NCBI GenBank assembly: GCA_013399895.1
Contig: VXBA01001642.1
Location: 112,619-176,618 of the forward strand
Direction of reading: 5' to 3'
DNA: 64,000 nt
Source of the DNA: Serilophus lunatus
Lineage: Eukaryota > Chordata > Aves > Passeriformes > Eurylaimidae
A program made the position numbers and the translations under genes. Shown here in pieces: positions 23,312 through 35,300 of this stretch. The notes beneath the pieces were generated by a model. It did not search any database. It worked only from the letters and a program-made list of their open reading frames with translations, and was not told where the DNA came from. The stretch's first letter is position 1. Each line of letters opens with the position of its first letter.

Positions 23312-26300
23312 GTGGGGCTGGCTCCGCGGTACGGCGCCGGAGAGACTTCCCTTGCCCTGCCCTGCCCTGCCTTGCCGGGGGTGTGTGCCGAGTGCCCCCC
23401 TCCCCCCCGGTGCCAGCCCGCCGTGGGTGGCAGTGGCGGGACGCGCCCGCTCCATCGCCCCCGCTCCATCGCCCCCGCTTTGTTTTCCCAACTTGGGGAC
23501 CTGCCGGTGGTTTCCAGGCACCGCTTTGTGTTCTTGTTGCTTTCTTTGGGCGAGGGTCTTGACCTGACGGGGAAATAAATACGGATGCTGTAGCTCATGT
23601 GTCGATTGTTGGTGCGGTGTGAGTATCCCCCCTGTCCTGCGGGAGAACTCGGAGCGAGTCCGGGGAAGGGCCACCAAGTTGGTGAGAAGGGTGGAGTAAC
23701 TCTCCTAGGAGGAACGACTGAGAGCATGCGGATTGCTCAGCCGGGAGAAGAGAAGGCTCAGGTTCCAGTATCTGAAGGGAGCCTACAGGAAAGATGGAGA
23801 GGGACTGTTTACAAGGGCATGTAGTGACACGAAAAGGGGCAATTGGTTCAAACTGAGAGTAGCTTTAGATTAGGTATTAAAGAAAACTTCTTCACTGTGA
23901 GAGTGGGTGAGGCACGGGAACAGGTTTCACAGAGAAGCTGTGCATGCCCCATCCCTGGAAGTGTTCTGTTCAAGGCCAGTTTGAATGGGGCTCTGAGCAA
24001 TCTGTTCTGGTGGAAGGTGTCCTTCCCGTGGCAGGGGGGTTGGAACTAGAGGATCTTTAAGGCCCCTTCCAACCCATACCATTCTATGATTTTATTTCAC
24101 GTCCCAATGGCTGTGTGTCCTTAACATCCTTCCTGTGCGAGAGACGCGTTTATAAATCCATATGATTACACAGCTCTGATGTAGGGCAGACATTCTCGGG
24201 CTTCCCTTTGAGTGCAGGGAGGCTTGCAGTGGAGATTCACTGATTTTGTGCCTTACATATGAGTAGATAAATGTGTGCTTTTAGCCCTTAAAAAATAAGA
24301 AACTATTTTGCTAAGCTTAAACTATGAGAGATACATGGAATTAGAACAATGACCATTTTATAATCGATGGATCTGCAGACCTTTTTGTAAGGGAGGAAGT
24401 TCAAGGCAGGGGATGCTGTGAAGTGAAAATGCTCTGGTTTGGCATGCTTGTAATTTTTTGTACTGGGAGGGCTGCTTTTCTAACAACAAAAGCAACATTT
24501 GGTTGCAAACAAAATCTCATTTGGTTGGTTCTGAAAGGAACAGTATTTTGGTGTAGTTATTACTGTGTTCCCAGGAGAATACCTTTTGGAGACTTAGCTG
24601 TCGAGTCATAGCTGCTACCATATAAAGAGCTGGTAGTTGTAACATAGTGACTTCTTCCAGATGGATGTCCACGGGAGGATCCGGGAAGTCCTTGCTGAGA
24701 CCATCCGTGCAGAGCTGGCACCTGAGCACCAGCAGTTGTCCACGGAAGACCTGATAAAAGCCTTAAGACAGCGAGGAATCATTGATGATGTTATGAGGGA
24801 ACTTAAATTTGTAACCGTAAGTAGCACTTGAAGAGTGAAAGTATTTTTGCTTATTCCTCTCACTGACGTGGTGTTTTGACAAAGTGAAAACTTGCTGCTT
24901 CTGAAGGTTTGTAGTGGCTTTTCTGATTTGTGGCGTAATAGAAGCAGAAAAGCCTGATGCGTATGCTGAGATTGGTTTAATGGTAATAATGCATCGAAAA
25001 TATTTGTTCAGTTTTGTTGCATCTCAAGTACTAGAAGGGATCATACCTAGGGAATTGCATTCAGTTGAAATGGCAAATTCTTTAATTTTTAGAAGAGTAG
25101 TAATAGCGTTGTTGCATCCCTCGACTCCTTAAAAAGTCTTAATTGTAATTCCAGGACGTGAATGAAAAGGAGAGGACTTCAGCTCCAAAACCATCAACAC
25201 ATTTTGTTGACAGAGAACCACCAGTTTTGAAAAAAAGTATGTTTTTTGTTTATTTAAATGCTTGTGTCATAAATTTGAGAGGATTTTGAAGTCTATGATT
25301 TTTGCACTCTAAATTAGTAATCTAGTATGAACTGGTATAAAGGGGGATGTTTCCCCCTTTACAGGAAGTAAATTCATGTAAGCAGCAGCAATCAGTGCTG
25401 CATTCATTGTGACTTTTTTTTATTAATTTATTTTGCATTAAGATAACTTCCATAAATTTTAAAATCATTTCCACCTAAGCACTTGTTTCAAAAAAGTTTC
25501 TATTTTTTTCCTGCTAGTTACCTGATATTTAACAATTTAATCTTTCCAAGATCTGTTTGTAGTCTCTTCATTTTTATTGCTACGCTTTACAGCTAACATT
25601 GACCCAACACGGAGGTATCTTTACCTTCAGGTTTTGGGTGGAAAAGCCTTTCTGGAGCATCTTCAGGAACCAGAGCCTCTGCCTGGCCAAGTCTGTTCTA
25701 CCTTCACCCTCTGTTTACATTTTCGAAACCAGCGCTTCCGTTCCAAACCTGTACCCTGTGCCTGCGAGCCAGACTTTCAGGATGGCTTTTTACTTGAAGT
25801 ACACAAGGATAGCCTAGGTAAGGAATATTGTGGGGTTTAAGTTGATGCTGTTGGGATTTTTTTCTGACTTAAAGAGTTATTGTGAAACGTGTTTGATATT
25901 GTTTAGTGGATTTCTTTCCGTTTTTTTATCGTGTTTTCCTAAGGAAACCGATTACTGTGTTGGATTATTCCACTTGTAGATCTTTTTTCTGCTCTTGCCT
26001 CCTTCCCTTCTTTTCCACTCTAAAATAACTTGAATTTGATCAACTTTATCCCTAATTGGCAGTGAGGTGATGGTCTCACAGATGTAAGGTGATACTAAGG
26101 TGGCTGTGGTTTTCATGAGCTTTGTGCTGAAAAGTGAAGAAGGGAAATGTAAATTTGTTGCCACCTGGAAGGAAAAACCTTCAGTGTGAGCTCAGTCTGC
26201 CTACCAGCGGGTAGGCCAAAATAATACAGCCTCTGTATTGTCATTCTTCTGTTGGTAGCCAGGGACCATGGTATGAGCTAAGTATATTATGAAAAGATTT

Positions 26301-29300
26301 CTGGATATTGTGTGAATCCTGTAGAAATGCAGGGTAGTTTATGGAATATTATGGAACAGAGAGAAAGAGTTAGTGAAGAAAACAGTGAATATACCACACA
26401 TTTAAAGAAAGTCAGATTTTGTTAATTCTACTGCTCATGGGATGGTATATATTACTGGGTCCAGCTTGACTACAGAGAAAGTTGTTGTATATATATCATA
26501 TATATTGTAAGCTGACCTGGCACTCCAACTTATTTAAAGACTAGTTTTCAGTTGATTTTACTTAATGGTGCTTTAATAGTCTTTATTTTCTTAAATTCTA
26601 ATTCCATTTAATTTTTTTGTGTAGCTGAACTGGTTGCATTGGAGTACTCAACTACAAGGACCTTTTTATCTCCTCTCTAAATGAAGTGTAGTCTTTCTGT
26701 AGCTCTGTCCTAAACTGAGTTTGGTTTTAAGATGGGATCATTGCTTATGTTTCTGGACTCGAGGTTTTTCTTTATACCCATTGCATAAATTGCATTTCAT
26801 TGCATCCTTTATTGTGATGACTTCACTTGGGATGATAATACTCTTGCTGTCTTATTTTGGTTTAATATTGACAGGTGATGGAAGTAAAATGGTGGATGCA
26901 ACCACTATGTTGTCTATATGTGATCCAGTGCATATGGTTCTGATCAAAACTGACACATTTGGTGAGACCACACTGGTAGCCTCCTATTTCTTGGAGTGGC
27001 GATCTGTCTTGGCTGCAGAGAATGGAATAACAAACGTTGCTGTTGAACTCCTGGGTGTAGGTAAGGATAAATAATAAACATGTTATGATGATGACTTAAA
27101 ATACTGGGTACTGAGCTGGCTTATAAGCTTAAAGCAGTATTTTTGATCTAGTTCAATGTTAGTTTATTACTATACTATAAAGTATCCTTAGGAAATGTCT
27201 AGAAGACTTAGTGGTCAGATTTTTCTGTTACCAAGCTGCTGTGAATGAGTATTCCAGATCCTGTCTAGGAATGGTCCCCAAGTCTGAGAATTCCCACTAT
27301 TGATTATCTGCAAAATATGGATAAGGTTTTAGAAACAAACCACTGAAACAAAAGACCAGCAGTTCATCCCCAGGAATATGTATCTGACCAATGCATTGAA
27401 GAGTGAAATGTAGCTTGTGGCTTGTGTGCCACTTCTGGAGAAAAGTATCTCTGCTCTGCTCCCATTTATTCCAGTAGCTGAAAACATGTTTTCTGATGGA
27501 AGGGTTGAACAGCTTTTGTAAGGTACCTAGCAGTTAATATACATGTGGACTTTGGCATATCACTTGTGCCCACTGCCCTTTTCAGGAGTTCCAACCTAAG
27601 TTTTTAGCATGTTACGGTTTAATTAATAAAGACTAGATCTTTTGTCACTTCCTAAGGGGTAGCTGTCCCAGAGTTTAGTCGAGTAGCCGCTGCTGAGTCA
27701 TTTGAGTATTCTTTAGCCCACTTTCTCTACCTGTTAGGTAGGTGAGCAGTTCTTGATAGTTTCAAAAGAGATTTAATTATACTTTAGAAATATTCTGAAG
27801 ATTGGATATACTGCTAAGTTATTGCTGATTGTTATCACTATTGCCTGCATTTTTTTAGAGGGAGTATGATTTTGTGCAGTGTTTTATCCAGCAAATACAA
27901 ATCTAATAGGCTTATTTGCTAACGTGTTTGTTAGTTTCTCCTACAAGGAAAGGCTGAGAGAACTGGGATTGTTCAGCCTGGAGAAGTAGAAGGCCGAAGG
28001 GACTTACAGTACTTTTCCAGTACCTGAGGGGAGCCTACAGGAAAGATGGAGAGAGACTTCTTACAAGAGCCTGTAGTGAGAGGAAAAGGGGAAAATGATT
28101 CAAACCGAGAGTAGGTTTATATTAGATATTAGGAAAGAATTCTTTACTGTGAGGGTGGTGAGGCACTGGAACTGGTTGCCCAGAGAAGCTGTGGATGCCC
28201 CATCCCTGGAACTGTTCAAGGCCAGGTTGGATGGAGCTCTGAGCAACCTGTTCCAGTGGAAGGTGTCCCTGCCTGCAGCAGGGGGATTGGAACTACAGGA
28301 TCTTAAAGGTCCCGTCCAACCCAGGCCATTCTGTTGGGTTTTTTTATAATGATTTGGAAATGCATAGCAAATAAGTTGAGTCCAACACTCAGATGGATGA
28401 TGGAGGGAGTTAGATCTGTTTCTCATTAGCTTCTTTCCAATTAATAATTATCAATGCAGTAAGTCCAGTGCATTTTCTCCTCTTCTAAAGCCTAGTCATT
28501 GTACAAAGCGTATCAAGAACATCAAAGCATGCTGCCATCTTGGGTAAATAGACAAACTATCATATGAGGCTTCCATTGCTTGTATTGTTTATAATCCCAT
28601 CTGTAATCTATTTTGTAATGCTTCTTGTTCTTTATGTAATTCTAAATTTCTAGCATTAGGCTACAACATTTAAGTTTAGGGAAGAAGGCTTGTAGTTGTT
28701 TTGGTTTTTGATTTGAGGAGGTTATTAAAGTTGATTTTTCTCTTATAACAGTATGACAGTAGGGGTCCTTTATAATGAACTGTGTCTTGGGGAAGATGAC
28801 TTTGAAATTTAAATAATATTCTCATTTTGCCCATATTTAAAGAATTTGAATTACTTTTTTGTGAGCATATGGCTAACATTTATTTTAATTGCTTGCCCCT
28901 GCCTAGCTGAGATAATCTAAGTAAATTGAATGAGACAACTGATGAAAATTTATTTTGGTTCAAAGGTACTGAATCAAAGGTTTCTGTTGGTGTTTTAAAC
29001 ATCAGACTGGAAATGTATCCACAGCTTAATAAGATGCTGTCTCCAGAAATAACGTCTACTCAAGTAAGTAATTTCTGGGAGGGCTAACTTACTATTTCAC
29101 TGGGAAGCAGGAGAAACTCAGTGTAGAATTATAGACGTTGATAGATGTTGGGTTTTCAATGTTTGATACTTCTTTTCTTGTTTTTCCTATTAAATTTAAA
29201 TATAATTACCTTTTAAACTATTTTTTTATACTGAACATTATTCAAAATACTACTTTCATAGTTCTTCTACTTACTTGTGTCAAAACTAAGAAGGAAAAAG

Positions 29301-32300
29301 AAAGATGCAATATACCTGATTTTCTTCAGGTAGGATACGTTTTCTTGCTCTCTTTCTCATGTGAAACACTAATTTCAAGTCATCTCTTCTGCCTGGAAAG
29401 CCAGTAAGTGTTGGCCTGAAGGTACATGTGGATATTCTTCTGCACAAAATCTGAGGTATCCTTCTGTACAGAAACACAACACTTGAGATGGATGCTACTT
29501 CAGTCAAGATTGATATATGAGCCTATAAACAATAAATACTCGGTTTTTTCTAAACTGAGTTTCTACTTAAAAATACTCTTAATCAGGATTTGTGTGGCAC
29601 ACTTAAAATATTAAGCTTTATTTTACATGTATGAGGATGTGGTGTTATTGTAGTTACTGATGATGGTATTGTTTTCCTGTTTGGAATTAGTATGTATAGG
29701 ATTGATTTTGGGTTTTGTATCTGCAGTTCACATTGGAACGCCAGAAAACAGCAGAAAAAGAAAGGTTATTTCTTGTGTATGCCAAGCAGTGGTGGAGAGA
29801 ATACCTGCAGATTAGGCCTACACATAATGTAAGGCTGGTAAAGATTTTTGCACAGGTTTGTAAATTTTACAAATAGACCCAATCCTTTCTTGAAGTTATT
29901 CTTTTATTTTATTTTGAGTTTTATGTGTAGGTAGAATCTGGGTGGATTTCTGATGTGGTTACATTCAGTCCAGGGCTACATGTGGTGTGTTATGCAAAAA
30001 AATCAAATTTGTCAAGATTGAACTCCTATTTGTGTATTGAAGCTTAATAGCATGATGCAGACAGAAGGGTTGCTCCAACTACCTCTGATGTATGAGGTAA
30101 AAACGCCTGTCTAATCTTTTCCTTGAATGCTCACAAATGGCAGAGACTTAAGTGATCTGTGCAAACTATTTCAGGTAAATTTTATACCAGATAAAACAGA
30201 TATAAAAAGTGGACTTCCTGGGTTTATTGGAATAGACCCACACAGTATTTGAGCTCTGTGTGGTCTGTAAAACAATCTGTCTGGTTAATGACACACAGTA
30301 GCTACAGTCAAAATTGTTGGAATTTAACGAGTCACTCTGTTAGTTGCTCCTTGGTAACTATCCCTCAGTAAAGGGAATGGTGTTATCCTTGCATTTCTGC
30401 CTTGTATAGTAACAATTCTAGCACAGTTAGTGGACAGTAACTTGTCTCAGAGTACTGTTCTGAAGTGATCTGTGCCTCCTCTTTCTCTGCAGTGAAGCAA
30501 CAGCTTCTGTTCTGGCTGTGTTGTGAGTATTCAGTCGTGATGTGACCTTCCAAATCCCAGCCAGCAGCTGGGTCCTCACCCAGTCACTCTCTCACTTAAC
30601 CCAGTGGGATGGGGGAGAGAATAAAAAGGGCAAAAGCAAGGAAAAATTCATGGCTTAAGATAAGGGTGGTTTAATAACTGAAGGAAATAAAGAAAGGAAG
30701 AACAGGAAAACAATAAGTCATTCACCACCTCCCAAGAGCAGGCTGATGCTCTGCTGGTCTCCAGGCAGGGGCAAGTTTAGAAAAAGTCTGTCCCCCACCA
30801 GTTTTATTGCTGAACATGACACTGTATGGCAGGGAATATTCCTTTGCTCAGCTCAGGTCAGCTCTCCTGGCTGTGTTCCCTCCCAGCTTTTTGTCCACCC
30901 TGAACCTACAGCTGTGTGGTGGCAGAATGACAAGCAGAGAAGGCCTTGACGCTGCAAGACACTGCTCAGCAGCGCCTGAAACACCCCTGTGCTGCCAGCA
31001 CTGTTTTGCAAACAAACATAGGCTTAGGGGTTTCAGGGCAGGGCATAAAAAGAAAGGAATCTATAAGTAAATAGGATAGAAACTAGGCCCTGCTTGGTGA
31101 GTTTGTGTAAGAGAGCTTATCTTCAGTCTCACACTGGCTATAGCAAATCTTAGTAAAACTGCCATTAATGGTCTTTCTCATTCCTGGGAAGAGAAATGGG
31201 TGTATTAGAATCATTAGATAACTCAGTTATTATCAAGTTTCATATGAGTAATGCAGAAACAGGCATTATATATATGAAGCTATATTAAAAAATTAATCCT
31301 TCCCGTGGGGTTTTTTTTATCACTTTCAAGCTGTGAAATAATTTTCAACAGGATTCGAGTCAGCTTCAAATAAATGCTGCCTTTCTTCCATCAGCTTGCT
31401 GGTAAAGCATTACAAAACCCTAACAGGGACAATATGTGACTACAGTAAAAGTACAAGGTCATAATTTCCTGAAGCTGCAGAGATTTAAAAGGCTTTGATC
31501 CCTTTTTAAAATACATGAGTATAAAATTACCAATTTAGCCCAGTGAGAAACAGAAGAGTTCTGTACTTCCTGAAATAGTTTGAGTAGTTGATAATCATAG
31601 TACTTGCCTGAAGTATGTGATAAAAGTAATTTTCAAGTCATTTTTTCATTTTTCCAAGAACTTAAAAAATTCTTGGTATTACTAGTCAGTTTATATAGAG
31701 CTAGTTACTTCATTGTGAGTAGTTTTTGCTGCTTGCTGTTATGACAAGAGGTAGAGTATTCAAATTCAAAAGCAAATAGACACCTTTTAAACTCTAAAAT
31801 CAGCTGCTGAGTATTTCATGCTTTTTCGGGGAGGGTTTTTTGGATTTGTGGTGGGATTTGGTTTTGTGCAGGGGAAGATTTGATTTGTCTTGGTTTTATG
31901 CTTGATGATAATGTGGAAATTGAAAATGGGTGGAGCATAAACAGTTCCTCATGCATTTAAGAAAATAAATTACAGCCTGTCCTGTTCCTGGTATACAAAG
32001 ATTTAGTCTGGAATGCCTTATGAGTGTTGGAACCAGCAGAAAAAATTTAACTGTAATGTCTCTAAATGAGTTGCCTTAATGGTCTTGTATCTTAATTCTG
32101 GAAGTATTTTAGTGCCTTGCTGGTTTTTGAGCGATACTTTCTGCAGGGAGAATATATCCCATAGCAAGAGAAGGCAGTCTAAGTTCAGATGGCTCTTTGG
32201 CCAGCAAATCACCCTGTTTTCTTCCACACATTCAGGATGAGAATGGAGTGAACCGCCCGGTGTGTTCCTACGTCAGACCACTCCGAGCAGGCCGGTTACT

Positions 32301-35300
32301 GGACACCCCTCGACAAGCAGCACGTTTTGTCAGTGTCCTGGGCTATGAAAGAGCTCCTGTCATCGGGGGAGGGGGTGGCAAACAAGAGCAGTGGTGCACC
32401 CTCCTCGCTTTTCTATGTAGGAACAAGGTACGTGGAAGTGCTCCTGGTGTGTGTGACACAGCAGGGTAGGTGTCATCTCCCAGCTGAAGCCCGTAATTTT
32501 AGGGCAGGCTGCAAATCCATGGATTAAATCAAATTCAGAGGATTCTGTTAAATAATGTAAGTTCTTCTTAAAGAGGAACAGATATTAAATAGTAGAAAAA
32601 AAAAAGCTTTGGAGAAGACTTGCTTTACTGCTGTTGTTGATGTCCATTTATCAATACATCTCTGACAGTGAGTTTGCTTTTCTTCCACTACATTTCTAAG
32701 AACACATATAATTATTCAGTGAATCCCTGCTAATGTGCAAGACACAAGTTTAAATTCTTGACTAATCCAAAAAGTCTCTTTTCCTAGTTTATTTTTTTTT
32801 CTTAGATGGGCTAAAATATACTGACAGTGTTTATGTTCCATTTTTTTGCAAGGTAGGAATTTTCACTAAAAATTTGCCCTAGTTCTTGGTGATCTGACAC
32901 TTGTATCATGTCGCTGTAATTTTTACTTGTTCTGGGTTATAGGTCTTCTGTTGCATGGATAGAAGAAACAGTGGTCATTTTTAATACCTCCTTGAAGTAG
33001 TCAGTGCTTTTTATTGCTACAGAGATTCTTCTGCCTTCAAAAATAATGTCACCGGTGTGTTTGTATTAAAAAGATGTGTTCATGGCAGCAGCAGCTGTAT
33101 CACAGATTTTAGACCTGTCTCCCAAGTCCACACGAAACAGGCATTGGCTGTCGTCCCTGAATACCGTATGATGCATGGGTACCATATAAAGGCAGCAGTG
33201 GCTACCCTCTGGCTTTCACGTGGAGAATTTGAGGCACAGAGAAAGGTGTTCCTTCAAGACAGAAGTTGGATAGAAAATAACTGAATTCAGTCCCTGAGAC
33301 ACAGGCTGGAGTGTTATTATTTTTCTTGTGGAAATTGGTACAGCAGTACTACAATAACACAGGTTTACTACAAACTTATTTTAACCTACTTTTCTGCATA
33401 TTTTCCTTATACACTATGGTAGGGGAAGATTATGTTACCTGTGTAATGAGCAGATACATCCAAGAACTCTGAATTTTACATTTTGAACATTCTGAATAGT
33501 ATTTGACAAAAGAGGCTTGTTCTCCTACTTCTGAATACTGTGCTTTGGGTTACAAAGTCTTCATTGCATAAGGAATTGTTGTTCTTCCTTTACAGCTAGT
33601 ATGTGTAAAGAACTTAAGAGACAAAGAGTATTAGATGTCGCATTTGGAAATTGTTTTGTGTTTGAGATACATGTTTTTCTGACTGAAGGCAAAAGCAGGT
33701 AGACATGACTTCCAGCTGGGTACAGTTTGATCCATAGGGGACCTTGTTTTGTCTAATTTCTGAACTTTGACAGCATATTCAAGCAGTGAAATAGCAGTAG
33801 AGTTACATTTTATTAAGTGAGTAAATTTCCCAATGTGTGAAAATACGGTGTAATTTCTAGTATTGCCTTGGGTATTTGCCTTATGTATGATTTTATGTTT
33901 AATTAGAACATGTCATGAGTCAATAGCTTCTGATTTTGGGTTATTTGAAGGTATCTTTGTAGTCATAAGAAATGTTACCCAACATTAATCAAACTCTACC
34001 TTTGAATAAATTATATAAATAATCTATCATTAGAAGATCCATTTTTTAAGTGATTTATTTTATTACAGGAAACTCGTCAAATTTAAACCATAAAATCCTG
34101 ACTTTTGATACATGCTTTAGATAAAGAGGAGAAAACCACGACTTGTTAAACCATGGTTAGAGAAATATCACTACTTTCTTTCTTTTAGGTTTTAACCATG
34201 CCTAATACTCAAAATGGCTTATTAATATTTACTGTCTAGGGTGACTGTGAAGATCATTCTAACCTCCTGTGCAGTCTTCTTCTTGGGTTTGGATTGGAAG
34301 CCTTTGTGTGTGTTGGAACAAAAGCAAAAGGAGTGCCTCACACTTGGGTAATGACTTGTGGAACTGATGGAACAATTACCTTTTGGGAGAGCTTAACAGG
34401 ACATAGGTGAGTATAAGAAAACTGAACAACACATATTGAGGGTTTTTCGATAGTTAATTTTTTTTAATCTCTTTACCCTGTCATATAATACAGATGACTT
34501 TTGTCTTTGACTTTTTTCTGTGTAGTGCTTTTGTTTGGAAAATAATTGGTTCAGCGTGAGGGGGAATATTTCAGCAGTTTGTAATATAGTTTTCAGTGGC
34601 TTTAATAGTGCATGTTGACTGGTTTGTGTCTTACAGCAGCTGATGGCCATTGATGCTATCGCTGCCATCGTTAGTAGAGGTGAAATCTGATATGACTGTG
34701 TAGGAACCCATTTTTTTCATTATTTCAACAGTGAAGTCTTTTACATTACTTTTTTTTTCCCCCTTGCAGAAATCTCTGCAAGTCCTCTGAGATACTCTTA
34801 CTCTTGAGTTATTTTAGAAGGGTGCACGTAGTTGTTTGGTGTTCTAGAGCTTCTGGAACTTGTTATACCCAGTGTTGAAAACAACCAATTCTGTTTTGTC
34901 ACTGTATATCCTGTGATTAGCAATTGAAGATGTATTTCTCCAAATGTGATAAATAGGGGGAAAACTGTATAAATATGTTGGTAGGGATGTAAAATTTAAT
35001 TGCTGTTGAGAATCTGTTTGATTAATCAGCTTATTCTTCTAGATTTAAAGAATAAAAATGATGTATTATTTCATTGTTTATTATGCCTCCAAAATGTATG
35101 ATTACTTTCCTGCAAACAAATTTGGTGGGGGCGGGGGAAGAAAGATGACAAAACTTGGCCTATACTTTTAGAGGAGAAATCTAAATATTTTTACCTTGCC
35201 TTGAAAAAAGGTGTATTACTAAGAAATGGAATCTTTTTGATTAGATACATCCACAGACCTATCAACCCTGATGACCCTCCACTGGTTGAGCAGCCCAAGC

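Noticed and set aside
22910..23677. 255-residue minus-strand open frame across the gap
   Set aside because: Runs through N, overlaps CEP76 exon 1 and a CR1 copy; a GC artefact.
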